A stretch of DNA of 64,000 nt from Pseudarthrobacter enclensis (GCF_030811655.1 NZ_JAUSRE010000006.1:1-64000), one strand, 5' to 3'; positions 1 to 9,285 are shown, numbered from the stretch's first letter. Notes: generated by a model from the sequence alone, not told the origin. Numbers and translations are program-made.

Positions 1-242
1 CCGCCATGGATCATATGCGAGGACGCGCCGCTTGCACCCTGGCAGTAGTCACCGCGCTCCACCAGGGCGACATCCACGCCCTGCAGCGCAAGGTCGCGGA
101 ACGTTCCCACACCGTTAATACCACCACCGACCACCAGTACTTTGGCGTGCGGACGGCGGCGCAGGTTGTGGACTGAAGGGCGTTCCACCCCATGCCGGGG
201 CGCAGCAACAGACGGTTGAACAGATGGATCCTTGGGTCCCAA
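1..242 (-). CDS. glpD: Glycerol-3-phosphate dehydrogenase (FAD-dependent), N-terminal part only
   Basis: The reading frame runs off the left edge of the window, so only the first 80 codons are present. It contains a classic FAD-binding Rossmann start, KVLVVGGGINGVGTFRDLAL, followed by a second-strand acidic residue (VALVERGDY) and CQGASGASSHMIHGG, which is characteristic of the GlpA/GlpD family. The enzyme oxidises glycerol-3-phosphate to dihydroxyacetone phosphate at the membrane and feeds electrons to quinone. An in-frame TAG lies upstream and no ATG follows it. I therefore chose the TTG at 240-242, which has AAGGGAG five bases upstream. The first 35 or so residues before the Rossmann fold are an unconserved leader. 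It is divergent from the SorC-type regulator, which suggests control by that protein. Confidence 0.88.
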   Translation of the reverse strand, partial: MGPKDPSVQPSVAAPRHGVERPSVHNLRRRPHAKVLVVGGGINGVGTFRDLALQGVDVALVERGDYCQGASGASSHMIHG

Positions 243-340
243 AACGACTCCCTTGGGGCTTTGTGTGATGCGGCCGCCGCTGGATGGCGCCGCCGTTCTG
301 CTCTATTCTTCGGAGAAATGGAAAATGGAGTCAAGGACTA

Positions 341-354
341 TGCACGAATGTGCA
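341..354. promoter_or_regulatory. Perfect palindrome TGCACGAATGTGCA, candidate SorC-family operator
   Basis: TGCAC and GTGCA form a perfect 5-bp dyad with a 4-bp centre, inside the 125-bp divergent region between glpD and the regulator gene and 13 bases before the regulator start. SorC/DeoR-like sugar-phosphate regulators bind short dyads in their own promoters. The site is visible in the sequence. Its function is inferred from position only. Confidence 0.4.
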
Positions 355-367
355 GAAGGGAACTGAG

Positions 368-1333
368 ATGGCACTTTCACGGGATCAGGAAGCCCTGCGA
401 GCTGCACAAATGTACTACCTGCAGGACCTGACGATGGACGCGATCGCGCGTGAACTGCGCACTTCCCGGTCCACCGTTTCAAGGCTCCTGTCCTCCGCCA
501 GGGAGTCCGGCCTGGTGCAGATCCAGATCCGCAACCCCCTGGACACCGGTCCCGAACTGGAGGGCATGATCCGGCGCCGGTACAACCTGGACGTCCACGT
601 AGTCCCCATCCTGGGCACCCTCAACGAAGCGGAAACACTTGACCGGGTGGCCATGCAGGCCGCCCGCACCATCGGGCCGCTGGTGGATTCCAATGCCATC
701 ATCGGCGTGGCCTGGGGCTCAACTCTCAGCGCGGTGAGCCGGCACCTCACCAGGAAAATCACGCATGACAGCGTCATTGTCCAGCTCAACGGCGCCGGGA
801 ACATGCACACCACGGGCATCACCTATGCAAGCGACATCATGCGGAGGTTCGGCAGCGCCTACGGCGCGCGGGTAGAACAGTTCCCCGTCCCGGCCTTCTT
901 CGACCACGCGGCCACCAAGACCGCAATGTGGAACGAGCGCAGCGTCCAGCGCGTCCTGGAACTGCAGGCAAAGATGAGCATCGCCATCTTCGGCGTGGGT
1001 TCAGTACACGCCGACTACCCCAGTCACGTGTACGCCGGAGGTTATCTTGACGAGGAGGACCTGAACGCGCTGGCCAACTCAGATGTGGTGGGCGACGTTG
1101 CCACCGTATTCTTCCGCGGTGACGGCTCCTCAGACGGGATTGTCCTGAACGAACGCTCCACCGGTCCGTCGCTGGCCCAACTCCGCCAAGTGCGCCGACG
1201 GATCTGTGTGGTGTCAGGAGTTTCCAAGATCAACGGCCTGCGCGGAGCCCTCGCGGCGAGGCTCGCCACCGACCTGATCCTCGATGAAGCCACCGCACGC
1301 CGGCTGGTCGATTACGAAGGACTGGCCAGCTGA
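368..1333 (+). CDS. SorC-family (sugar-binding) transcriptional regulator
   Basis: This 321-residue protein has an N-terminal helix-turn-helix (about residues 18-45, LTMDAIARELRTSRSTVSRL). A SorC/CggR-type phosphosugar-binding domain follows from about residue 60, with the family signatures IIGVAWGSTL, VQLNGAGN and IAIFGVGS. Such proteins are tetrameric repressors or activators released by a sugar phosphate. The ATG at 368 is preferred because AGAAGGGA precedes it and homology begins there; an upstream in-frame ATG at 284 adds only unconserved residues. It is transcribed away from glpD and probably controls it in response to a glycerol- or polyol-derived phosphate. That target and effector are inference. 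Confidence 0.85.
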   Translation: MALSRDQEALRAAQMYYLQDLTMDAIARELRTSRSTVSRLLSSARESGLVQIQIRNPLDTGPELEGMIRRRYNLDVHVVPILGTLNEAETLDRVAMQAARTIGPLVDSNAIIGVAWGSTLSAVSRHLTRKITHDSVIVQLNGAGNMHTTGITYASDIMRRFGSAYGARVEQFPVPAFFDHAATKTAMWNERSVQRVLELQAKMSIAIFGVGSVHADYPSHVYAGGYLDEEDLNALANSDVVGDVATVFFRGDGSSDGIVLNERSTGPSLAQLRQVRRRICVVSGVSKINGLRGALAARLATDLILDEATARRLVDYEGLAS

Positions 1334-1352
1334 AGTGGGTAGAGTCGTTGCC

Positions 1353-2222
1353 ATGAGAACCTCACCCCGGCTCAGCCTCAACAACGGCGTGCTGATAGAC
1401 CAGCTCGGCTTCGGGCTGTACAAGGTGCCGGCAGCTGACGCGGAAGGACTGGTCGCCACCGCGCTCGCAGCGGGCTACCGCCACTTCGACACCGCCGCGA
1501 TGTACGGAAACGAAACCGGCGTGGCCCGCGGCATCAGCTCCCAGCTGGATGCAGGGACCGGCAGTGGCGGCTCGGGCGAGTTGTTCCCGTCCCTGTCCCG
1601 TGAAGACATTTTTGTCACCACGAAGGTGTGGAATGACCATCACGGCTACGACGCCACACTGCAGGCCTTCGATGACTCCATGGTCAACTTGGGGCTCGAC
1701 TATGTGGACATGTACCTGATCCACTGGCCCTGCCCGCGCCGGGGACTGTTCCCGGAGACCTATCGGGCCCTCGAAACCCTGTACCGGGAAGGCAGGGTAC
1801 GGGCGATTGGCGTCAGCAACTTCCAGCCGGCTCACCTTGACCGCCTGCTCCAGACCGCCGAGGTGGTCCCCGCCGTCAACCAGATCGAACTGCACCCATG
1901 GCTGCAACAGGACGAACTCCGGCACAAGCACGCCGAGCTGGGAATCCGCACCGAAGCGTGGAGCCCGCTGGGCCGCGGCCAGGTCCTTTCCGACCCCGTC
2001 ATCCAGGCCTGCGCCACGGAACATAACCGCACCCCCGCACAAGTGATCCTCCGCTGGCACATGCAGCTGGGTAACATCGCCATCCCCAAGGCCAGCTCTG
2101 AGGCCCGCATCCGCGAGAACCTGGACGTTTTCAGTTTCGAGCTCTCCGAACGCGACATGGTGGCCATCAAGGCGCTGGACCGCGGACAGCGGACCGGTTC
2201 ACATCCGGACAACGTGAACTAG
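1353..2222 (+). CDS. Aldo/keto reductase (2,5-diketo-gluconate reductase type)
   Basis: This 289-residue TIM-barrel oxidoreductase is expected to reduce carbonyl substrates with NADPH in the cytoplasm. The catalytic tetrad is visible: Asp46 and Tyr51 in FDTAAMYGNE, Lys91 in TTKVW and His124 in LIHWPCP. The NADPH-site signatures GVSNF and IPKASSEARIRENL are also present. A Gly/Ser-rich insertion at about residues 66-79, between the Tyr and Lys, is longer than in most family members. It starts 19 bases after the regulator stop, so it may be cotranscribed with it. Substrate cannot be told from sequence. Confidence 0.9.
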   Translation: MRTSPRLSLNNGVLIDQLGFGLYKVPAADAEGLVATALAAGYRHFDTAAMYGNETGVARGISSQLDAGTGSGGSGELFPSLSREDIFVTTKVWNDHHGYDATLQAFDDSMVNLGLDYVDMYLIHWPCPRRGLFPETYRALETLYREGRVRAIGVSNFQPAHLDRLLQTAEVVPAVNQIELHPWLQQDELRHKHAELGIRTEAWSPLGRGQVLSDPVIQACATEHNRTPAQVILRWHMQLGNIAIPKASSEARIRENLDVFSFELSERDMVAIKALDRGQRTGSHPDNVN

Positions 2223-2229
2223 GCCGGGC

Positions 2230-3159
2230 ATGGATACCGTGAACCCGGGGACTTCCCCTGCGCCTGCCTACTTCAGCCAGAGCCTTGCCACCCGCGCCTC
2301 CGCCTCCACAATCACCCTCGACGACGGCACTGTGGCCTTTTGGACCTACGAGCCCCTTGAAGCGAATCCGGACACCCGCACCGTGCTGGTGGTGCACGGG
2401 TTCCGCGGCGACCACCACGGACTGCTGCGCGTAGCGGACCAACTTCCCGATATGCGGATCATCATGCCGGACTTGCCCGGCTTTGGCCGCTCCGACGCTT
2501 TTGCCGGGCGCCCGCACTCCGTGGAGCGGTACGGGCAGTTCATCTCTGACTTCATGGCCGCCCTGGACCTGGGGCCGGACACAGTGCTCCTTGGGCACTC
2601 CTTTGGCTCCATCGTGGCGGCTCACTTCGTGGCCAACAACCCGGGCGCTGTGCGCCCGCTGATCCTCATCAACCCCATCGCCGCTCCTGCCTTGGAGGGA
2701 CCCAAAGGTGTGATGACGCGCCTCGCAGTACTGTACTACCGGCTCGCTGCACGGCTGCCCCGCCGCCCGGGCCTGGCTTTGCTGCGCAATCCGCTGATCG
2801 TGCGGGTAATGAGCGAGACCATGGCCAAAACCGGCGACCGTGAGCTGCGGGCCTTCATCCACGGCCAGCACCACGCCTATTTCAGTTCGTTCGCGGACCG
2901 CGACAGCCTCCTGGAATCCTTCACTGCTTCCGTCACCAGCCACGTGGCGGAAGTCGCCGGGCAACTGGAACTGCCCGTGCTGCTGATTGCCGGTGAAAGG
3001 GATGAGATTGCCACCCTTCCCAGCCAGCACCGCCTCCTGGAACTGCTGCCGGACGGCGAGCTCAAGGTGATTCCCGGCGTCGGACACCTGATTCACTACG
3101 AAACGCCGGAACCGGCCGCCCGCTACATCCGCAGCTTCCTGAAGGACCATCCCGCGTGA
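2230..3159 (+). CDS. Alpha/beta-fold hydrolase
   Basis: The 309-residue protein has the alpha/beta-hydrolase layout: oxyanion-hole HGFRG (residues 56-60), strand LPDMRIIMPDLPGFGRS, nucleophile elbow GHSFGS with Ser124, a late Asp in AGERDEIATLP and the catalytic His in GVGHLIHYETPE. No signal peptide is seen, so it is probably cytoplasmic. Its start is 7 bases after the preceding stop. Its stop overlaps the next start (GTGA), which indicates translational coupling to the glycosyltransferase. Substrate is unknown; esterase, lipase and haloalkane dehalogenase-like members share these motifs. Confidence 0.88.
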   Translation: MDTVNPGTSPAPAYFSQSLATRASASTITLDDGTVAFWTYEPLEANPDTRTVLVVHGFRGDHHGLLRVADQLPDMRIIMPDLPGFGRSDAFAGRPHSVERYGQFISDFMAALDLGPDTVLLGHSFGSIVAAHFVANNPGAVRPLILINPIAAPALEGPKGVMTRLAVLYYRLAARLPRRPGLALLRNPLIVRVMSETMAKTGDRELRAFIHGQHHAYFSSFADRDSLLESFTASVTSHVAEVAGQLELPVLLIAGERDEIATLPSQHRLLELLPDGELKVIPGVGHLIHYETPEPAARYIRSFLKDHPA

Positions 3160-4232
3160 AGATCGTCATTGATGCACGTTTTACCCGTACCGACCACCAC
3201 GACGGCATCAGCCGCTACGGCGCAAGCCTGATCGCAGCCACGGCGAAAATCGCGGATGTCTCAATGCTCATCTCGGACCCCCGGCAGCTCGCCCTGCTCC
3301 CCGACGTCCCCTACACGCTCATCAGCAGTCCGCTCTCCCCCCTGGAACTCTTCGTTGCGCGGAAGGTCAACGCCGTGGGGGCCGACGTCGTGGTGTGCCC
3401 CATGCAGACGATGGGCACCTGGGGCCGGAAGTACGGCTTGATCCTGACCCTGCACGACCTCATCTACTACGAGCACCCCGCTCCCCCCGGTTTCCTTCCG
3501 GGCCCCGTGCGGCTGCTCTGGCGGCTCTACCACAAGGCGTTCTGGCCGCAGCGTCTGCTCCTCAACAGGGCAGACGCCGTGGCCACCATCAGCAGGACAA
3601 CGGAGGCGCTGATGGCCAAATACCGCCTGACCCGCCGACCGGTCCGCATCATCGCCAACGCTCCCCAGCCCGCGCAGGACCCGCGCGATCCGGGCGACGG
3701 AGCGGACAAAACGATCATCTACATGGGCTCGTTCATGCCCTACAAGAACGTGGAAACAATGGTGGCCGGGATGGGCGCACTGAGCGGGTACACCCTGCAC
3801 CTGCTAAGCCGGATCACTCCGCAGCGGAAGTCCGAACTGGAAGCCCTTGTCCCGCCGGGCGCATCCGTGGTGTTCCACAACGGCGTGACAGATGACGAAT
3901 ATGACGCACTGCTGCGGCGGGCGACGGCGCTGGTGAGTCTGTCCCGGGCCGAGGGGTATGGCCTTCCTTTAGTCGAGGCCATGGCTGTGGGCACGCCCGT
4001 CATCGCCAGCGACATTCCGATTTTCCGGGAAGTCGGCGGAGACGCCGCCCTCTATGTTGACCCGGAGTCGCCTTCGCAGTTTGCGGATGCAGTGGGGCAA
4101 CTGCAGGACGGGGCGCACTGGAAGGACCTGTCCGGCCGGTCGGTTGCCCGCGCGGCACAATTCAGCTGGGATGAATCCGCGCGCCAGTTGGTGGATGCGG
4201 CGCACGAGGTGATGGCGAAGAGGCACCGTTAG
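3156..4232 (+). CDS. Glycosyltransferase family 4-type protein
   Basis: This 358-residue GT-B fold enzyme starts at GTG inside the GTGA overlap with the hydrolase gene. The N-terminal half (KIVIDARFTRTDHHDGISRYG) is the acceptor domain. The C-terminal half carries IIYMGSFMPYKNVETMV and the donor-binding EX7E region SRAEGYGLPLVEAMAVGTP, followed by ASDIPIFREVGGDAALYVDP. It probably transfers a sugar from an NDP- or GDP-sugar to a cell-surface or lipid acceptor at the inner face of the membrane. The acceptor is not identifiable. Its stop codon overlaps the convergent priA stop, leaving no room for a terminator. Confidence 0.87.
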   Translation: MKIVIDARFTRTDHHDGISRYGASLIAATAKIADVSMLISDPRQLALLPDVPYTLISSPLSPLELFVARKVNAVGADVVVCPMQTMGTWGRKYGLILTLHDLIYYEHPAPPGFLPGPVRLLWRLYHKAFWPQRLLLNRADAVATISRTTEALMAKYRLTRRPVRIIANAPQPAQDPRDPGDGADKTIIYMGSFMPYKNVETMVAGMGALSGYTLHLLSRITPQRKSELEALVPPGASVVFHNGVTDDEYDALLRRATALVSLSRAEGYGLPLVEAMAVGTPVIASDIPIFREVGGDAALYVDPESPSQFADAVGQLQDGAHWKDLSGRSVARAAQFSWDESARQLVDAAHEVMAKRHR

Positions 4233-6313
4233 AGAACGTCAACACCGTCAAGGCGCAGCTGCACAGGGTCCGTGGTCCGTTTGGCTGCCACCGCTGCCCG
4301 GGTCACCCGCAGCGCGCGGACGACGGCGGCGGCCTGGCCGTACGTGAAGAACAGCAGGGTCCGAACGTCCTCGGCTGAGCGCCTGCCGGAGGGAGGCGCG
4401 GTCAGCAGCAGCGGGGCGGGCCCTGCTGTGCGCACCGCAATGGCCTCGCCCGCCAAGTGCGCTTGCACCGCACCAGTAAAGTGTTCAACCGCTGCCCGCG
4501 GCCCCGTCACCGATGCGATCCGCACAGCGGGAGGAAGCCCCAGTTCCGCCCGAAGGGACAGCTCCCGCTGGGCGTAACCTGCGGGATCCCACCGCAGCAG
4601 CGCCCCGGTGGCGGCCGGGTCCGTAGCCGTGACAACAACAAGTCCGCCGTCCGGGGCAGGCCGGACGAGGGCGGCCGCATTGAACCAGCGCCGCACGGTG
4701 TCCTCACCTGCCCTGAGGGTCTCCCGCCGCAGCAGTGAATCACCGTCCAGCAGCAGGGCAGCGGCATACCCACCCTCCGCAACCGGCTCCGCACCCACTG
4801 TTGCCACCACCAGCGTCTTGCCGGCAGATACCGTTGCCTTCACTTGGTCTCCGGAAGAAGTGATGACCGTCCTGCCCGGGAAGGCCCGGCCGAGTTCCTC
4901 GGCAGTCCGCAGGACTCCGGTGGCGCCTTTTCGAAGCCGTCTCCCGCCGCAGTGGGCGCATTTCCAGTCCGGAGCGGGGGTGGAACACCAGCGGCACTGG
5001 GGCAGCGAAGACGTGCCGGCCAGTGCCAGGGGCCCCTGGCAGTGGCCGCAGCGGGCAGGCTCCCGGCACGTGTCACAAACCAAGGAAGGGGCGTAGCCAG
5101 CCCTCCCTACCTGGACCAGGACGGGGCCCCGTTCCAGTCCTTCCTTTGCCGCCTGCCATGCGGCGTGGGGCAAGCGGGCGACAGTGGCGAGCGGGTCCCG
5201 CTCCTGCTCGAAGCTGTCCGCGGTATTGACCACGCGGGCAACGGTGCTGCGGATCGTGGCCCTGTCAGCCTCGATGGGGAGCGCCCAGCGCGCCTCCACC
5301 AGCCGCTGGGACTCAGTGCTGCGGGCGTGGCCGGCAAGGAGGCAGGCCGTCCCCTCCTGTTCTGCCCGCAGGAGGAGGACTTCCCGCGCATGGGCATAGG
5401 GCGCGCGCTGCTCGATGTGGAGATCGTCGCCGTCGTCCCAGCAGGCAACCAGTCCAAGGTCCCGGACCGGGGCAAAGGCGGCCGACCGGGTGCCGATGGC
5501 AATCCTGGCCCGGCCCGCCAGCAGGCGGAGGAAGCTCCGGTAGCGGGGCGTGGGACCGTCGTCGGCAGTAAGCCGTGCCACTGCCCCAGCGGGCACCAGG
5601 CCATTCAGCGCTTCCTCCAGGCGGTCCAGGTCGCGGTAGTCCGGCACCACCACCAGCGCGCCCCTGCCTGCGGCGTAAGCTGCGGCCGCAGCCTGGGCAA
5701 GCAGGTGCGGCCACCCTGCCGCGCCGTGGCCCTGCAGCGGATTAATGACGGCCCGGGGAGATCCGCCACCAGCCAGATGCCTCAGGAACGCGGCGCCGGT
5801 GCGGTACACCGCCCAGGCGGAAACGCCCGGGGGCGCAGGAGGAGCGGCGTCTGCTTCCGCTGTCCCGGTGTCCAGCGACCCGGGGTAATCCTTTTCCAGC
5901 CTGGCAACGCGGGGCGGTACGGCAAGGCGGAGGACATCGCTGACTGTACCCGCATACCGGGCAGCGACCGCGGCCGACAGCTCCCTGATGGCGGGCGTCA
6001 GGACCGGAACCGGGGACACAACCTTGGCCAGGGGCACCAGGGTGTGTCCGGCGTCGGACTCCGCCAACCGCTCAAGCAGGAATCCGGTGAGGTCCTGGCC
6101 GTTGAACTTGACCTTCACCCTGACTCCCGGCTGGGCGGCCTGGTCCAGCGCGGCCGGCACTGCGTAGTCGAAAGGGCGGTCCAGGTGCGGCAGGGAGGAG
6201 TCAACCAGGACCCGTGCCACCGGTAGTTCCCCCGCCAAGGCGACGCCGCCGGCCATCTTCCGCACGGGAAAACCCTGCAGCAGGCTCGGCTGGACGGAGC
6301 TGTCAGCAACCAT
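4229..6313 (-). CDS. priA: Primosomal protein N' (PriA-like, helicase-motif-deficient actinobacterial form)
   Basis: The 694-residue protein matches PriA in its N-terminal 3' DNA-binding domain (ARVLVDSSLPHLDRPFDYAVP, VKVKFNGQDLTGFLLERL) and in its zinc-binding segment around residues 410-455 (CDTC, CGHC, CRWC, CAHC). The motor is degenerate. The Walker A position reads INPLQGHGAAGWP, without GKT, and the DEEH box is replaced by WDDGDDLH. This is the known actinobacterial form, thought to act in replication restart without helicase activity. The ATG at 6313 is preceded by GGAGG at good spacing. It is the last gene of the mihF-gmk-rpoZ-coaBC-metK-priA series. Confidence 0.92.
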   Translation of the reverse strand: MVADSSVQPSLLQGFPVRKMAGGVALAGELPVARVLVDSSLPHLDRPFDYAVPAALDQAAQPGVRVKVKFNGQDLTGFLLERLAESDAGHTLVPLAKVVSPVPVLTPAIRELSAAVAARYAGTVSDVLRLAVPPRVARLEKDYPGSLDTGTAEADAAPPAPPGVSAWAVYRTGAAFLRHLAGGGSPRAVINPLQGHGAAGWPHLLAQAAAAAYAAGRGALVVVPDYRDLDRLEEALNGLVPAGAVARLTADDGPTPRYRSFLRLLAGRARIAIGTRSAAFAPVRDLGLVACWDDGDDLHIEQRAPYAHAREVLLLRAEQEGTACLLAGHARSTESQRLVEARWALPIEADRATIRSTVARVVNTADSFEQERDPLATVARLPHAAWQAAKEGLERGPVLVQVGRAGYAPSLVCDTCREPARCGHCQGPLALAGTSSLPQCRWCSTPAPDWKCAHCGGRRLRKGATGVLRTAEELGRAFPGRTVITSSGDQVKATVSAGKTLVVATVGAEPVAEGGYAAALLLDGDSLLRRETLRAGEDTVRRWFNAAALVRPAPDGGLVVVTATDPAATGALLRWDPAGYAQRELSLRAELGLPPAVRIASVTGPRAAVEHFTGAVQAHLAGEAIAVRTAGPAPLLLTAPPSGRRSAEDVRTLLFFTYGQAAAVVRALRVTRAAVAAKRTTDPVQLRLDGVDVL

Positions 6314-6422
6314 GGCAGTTACCTCCGTTCAGCCGCCGGGTGGACAGGAACAGCAAAGCACCGGGCACTGACATTGGACTCCCGGCCTGCGCGGTTGGCT
6401 CCCGGCGTGGACAGGCGCGCAA

Positions 6423-7658
6423 CTAGGCGTTGAAGAAAGCCTTGAGGTCGTCCACTCGGTCCAGGCGCTCCCACGTGAAGTCCGGTTCGTCGCGGCCGAA
6501 GTGGCCATGCGCGGCCGTCTTGGCGTAGATGGGCCGTTTCAGGTCAAGGGCGTCGATGATGGCGCGGGGACGCAGGTCGAAGATTTCCGCGATGGCTTCA
6601 CTGATGCGGGCCGGATCAACTGTTTCAGTCCCGAAGGTCTCTACGTAGGTTCCCACCGGCCGCGCCTGGCCGATGGCGTAGGCAATCTGGATTTCGGCGC
6701 GCTTGGCCAGCCCGGCAGCCACCACGTTCTTGGCAACCCAGCGCATGGCATAGGCGGCGGAGCGGTCCACCTTGGACGGATCTTTTCCGGAGAAAGCGCC
6801 GCCGCCGTGCCGGGCCATGCCGCCGTACGTGTCCACGATGATCTTGCGGCCTGTCAGGCCTGCGTCGCCCACCGGGCCGCCGATGACGAACTCACCGGCA
6901 GGGTTAAGGATGTTCGCGGCACGCGAGACGTCCAGGTTGGCGGCGGCCAGGACAGGTCCGATGACTACGGCGGCGAGGTCTGCCCGCAACTGCTCCAGGC
7001 TTGCGCCCTCGGCATGCTGGCTGGAAATCACCACGGTTTCCACGGAAACCGGAACGTCCTTGTCGTAGCCCACGGTGACCTGCGTCTTGCCGTCCGGGCG
7101 AAGGTAGGGCAACTGGCCCGTCTTGCGGACCTCGGTGAGCCGTTCCGACAAGCGGTGGGCCAGCCAGATGGGGGTGGGCATGTAGGACGGCGTTTCGTCG
7201 CTGGCGTAGCCGAACATGAGGCCCTGGTCCCCGGCGCCCTGGAGGTCGTAGTCGTCCTCCTGGCGGCCTTCGCGGGCCTCAAGTGAGTTGAAGACGCCGC
7301 CGGCAATGTCGTTGGACTGCTGGCCGATGGAGACGGAGACGCCGCAGCGGGCGCCGTCGAAGCCGTTGGCAGAGGAGTCGTAGCCGATGCCCAGGATGGT
7401 CTCACGGACGATCTGCGGGATTTCGACGTAGGCGTCGGTAGTGACTTCGCCGGCGACGTGCACCAGCCCCGTGGTGGCCATTGTCTCAACTGCCACCCGC
7501 GATTCGGGATCCCTGGCCAGCAGTGCGTCCAGGATGGCATCACTGATCTGGTCGCAGATCTTGTCGGGGTGGCCTTCGGTAACCGACTCGGACGTGAAGA
7601 GCCGGAGCGCAGAGGGCGTGGTCCCATGGGTCTGGGGAAGGTGCAGCGGTAAAGTCAC
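6423..7658 (-). CDS. metK: S-adenosylmethionine synthase
   Basis: MetK makes S-adenosylmethionine from methionine and ATP. The 411-residue sequence carries the family signatures [18 protein letters not shown] near the N-terminus, [12 protein letters not shown] (adenine-binding) and [19 protein letters not shown] (phosphate loop). The length is slightly above the bacterial norm because of a 17-residue N-terminal extension. The start is GTG with AAGG eight bases upstream. It lies between coaBC and priA with short gaps, so it is probably part of one transcript. I saw no SAM riboswitch in the 76-base gap upstream. Confidence 0.97.
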   Translation of the reverse strand: MTLPLHLPQTHGTTPSALRLFTSESVTEGHPDKICDQISDAILDALLARDPESRVAVETMATTGLVHVAGEVTTDAYVEIPQIVRETILGIGYDSSANGFDGARCGVSVSIGQQSNDIAGGVFNSLEAREGRQEDDYDLQGAGDQGLMFGYASDETPSYMPTPIWLAHRLSERLTEVRKTGQLPYLRPDGKTQVTVGYDKDVPVSVETVVISSQHAEGASLEQLRADLAAVVIGPVLAAANLDVSRAANILNPAGEFVIGGPVGDAGLTGRKIIVDTYGGMARHGGGAFSGKDPSKVDRSAAYAMRWVAKNVVAAGLAKRAEIQIAYAIGQARPVGTYVETFGTETVDPARISEAIAEIFDLRPRAIIDALDLKRPIYAKTAAHGHFGRDEPDFTWERLDRVDDLKAFFNA

Positions 7659-7734
7659 TCAATTACCTTACTGGTTGGTGTTGGTTGCCAGGCGGGAGAT
7701 GTCCCCGTGCTAAGCAAACGTGGCCCGAAACACG

Positions 7735-8973
7735 TCAGGCCCGGGGCGAAACGTGGTTCAGTTCAAAGCTGATGCGGCTGATGATGGCGTCGGAAACCTC
7801 GGTTTTGGTTCCTGATGCTTCCTGTGGTTCGGCGCCGGAACGGGAGAGGATGACCACCGAGTTGGAATCCTGCCCAAAGACTTTGTCCGTGCCCACATGG
7901 TTGACCACCAGGAGGTCACAGCCCTTGCGCTGCAGCTTTGCTTCCGCATAGGCCAGCACACCGCCCTGGCTGTCCCCGGTTTCTGCGGCGAAGCCGACAA
8001 TGAGCTGCGGGGCGCCGCCGGCGCCGCCATTCCGCTGCTCAACAAGTTCCTGCAGGATGTCCGGGTTCCGGACCAGCGTGATGACGGGATCCGCGGTGTC
8101 GTCCCGCTTTTTAATCTTGGTATCCGAGATCTCGGCGGGGCGGAAATCAGCGACGGCCGCGGACATGATGACGACGTCCGACCCGTTGGCAGCCTCCAGC
8201 GCGGCTTCCCGAAGCTGCAGGGCAGTCTCCACCCGCACAACTTCAACCCCTGCAGGCGGCGGGACTTCCATGTGGGCGGCCACAAACCTGACAGTTGCAC
8301 CGGCGTTGCGTGCTGCGACGGCCAGCGCCACTCCCTGCTTGCCCGAAGACCGGTTGCCGAGGAAGCGAACGGGGTCGAGGGGTTCCCGGGTCCCGCCGGC
8401 GGTGATGGTCACGGTGCGGCCCGCCAAGGGCATCTGGTAATCGGACTGTCCCTGGACAAGCGCCATGGCGGCGTCGAAGATCACCTGCGGCTCCGGCAGC
8501 CGTCCCGGCCCCGAATCGGCGCCGGTCAACCGGCCGGAGGCTGGTTCGAGGACGGCAGTCCCGCGCGCGCGGAGCGTTTCGACGTTGGCGCGGGTGGCGG
8601 CATGCTGCCACATTTCCGTGTGCATGGCGGGCGCAAACAGTACCGGGCCGTGGGCCATCAGCAGGGTGTTGGTGAGCAGGTCTCCGGCCTGGCCGGTGGC
8701 AGCCTTCGCCAGGAGATCAGCTGTGGCGGGTGCGACTACAACAAGGTCCGCTTCGTGACCAAGGCGCACGTGGTTGACCAGGGGCACGTCATCAAAGACG
8801 CTGTTGCTGACCGGGTTTCCGGACAGCGCCTCCCAGGTGGCGGTGCCGATAAAGCGGGTGGACGCTTCCGTGGGGATCACGGTGACGTCATGGCCGGCTT
8901 CAGTAAAAAGCCGGAGGAGCGACGCCACCTTGTAGGCGGCAATCCCTCCCCCGACTCCGAGGACTATGCGCAC
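7735..8973 (-). CDS. coaBC: Bifunctional phosphopantothenoylcysteine decarboxylase / phosphopantothenate-cysteine ligase
   Basis: This 412-residue fusion does two consecutive steps of coenzyme A synthesis. The N-terminal CoaC flavoprotein (about 1-180) shows GVGGGIAAYK, the VNHVRLG catalytic-His region, the FMN-binding VVVAPATADLLAK and PAMHTEMW. Many bacteria have PAMN at the last of these sites, and the actinobacterial His variant is seen here. The C-terminal CoaB ligase (about 185-412) shows ITAGGTREPLDPVRFLGNRSSG, SAAVADF and the DTKIKKRDD lysine region. The start is GTG, 36 bases after the rpoZ stop. It is in the same transcription unit as rpoZ and metK, as in mycobacteria. Confidence 0.96.
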   Translation of the reverse strand: MRIVLGVGGGIAAYKVASLLRLFTEAGHDVTVIPTEASTRFIGTATWEALSGNPVSNSVFDDVPLVNHVRLGHEADLVVVAPATADLLAKAATGQAGDLLTNTLLMAHGPVLFAPAMHTEMWQHAATRANVETLRARGTAVLEPASGRLTGADSGPGRLPEPQVIFDAAMALVQGQSDYQMPLAGRTVTITAGGTREPLDPVRFLGNRSSGKQGVALAVAARNAGATVRFVAAHMEVPPPAGVEVVRVETALQLREAALEAANGSDVVIMSAAVADFRPAEISDTKIKKRDDTADPVITLVRNPDILQELVEQRNGGAGGAPQLIVGFAAETGDSQGGVLAYAEAKLQRKGCDLLVVNHVGTDKVFGQDSNSVVILSRSGAEPQEASGTKTEVSDAIISRISFELNHVSPRA

Positions 8974-9009
8974 GTGACCTCCGTCAACAGCACGTCAGCA
9001 GCGGCAGGT

Positions 9010-9270
9010 TTACTCTGCGGCTTCGATCGGCGTGGAAACCAGCTTGCCTTCGTTGATCTCGCGCAGGGCGATCGACAGAGACTTTTCGTTCAGCTTGGTG
9101 TCAACCAACGGGCCGACGTATTCGAACAGGCCCTCGTGCAGCTGGGCGTAGTAAGCGTTGATCTGACGAGCGCGCTTGGCACCGAAAATGACCAGGCCGT
9201 ACTTGGAATCCGCTACCTTCAGCAGATCGTCGATCGGCGGGTTGATGATGCCTTCAAGGTTCGTGGACAC
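9010..9270 (-). CDS. rpoZ: DNA-directed RNA polymerase subunit omega
   Basis: This 86-residue protein matches the omega subunit, which binds beta-prime and helps RNA polymerase assembly. [20 protein letters not shown] is followed by the conserved [16 protein letters not shown]. The start is GTG. It sits 15 bases after gmk, the usual gmk-rpoZ-coaBC neighbourhood in Actinobacteria. Confidence 0.96.
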   Translation of the reverse strand: MSTNLEGIINPPIDDLLKVADSKYGLVIFGAKRARQINAYYAQLHEGLFEYVGPLVDTKLNEKSLSIALREINEGKLVSTPIEAAE

Positions 9271-9285
9271 GAATTCTCCAAATTC

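Noticed and set aside
4229..6313. Hidden Walker A motif or frameshift restoring a PriA helicase
   Set aside because: The reading frame is intact and the degenerate motor is the known actinobacterial form, so no sequencing error needs to be assumed.
7659..7734. SAM riboswitch upstream of metK
   Set aside because: The gap is too short and shows no recognisable conserved core.
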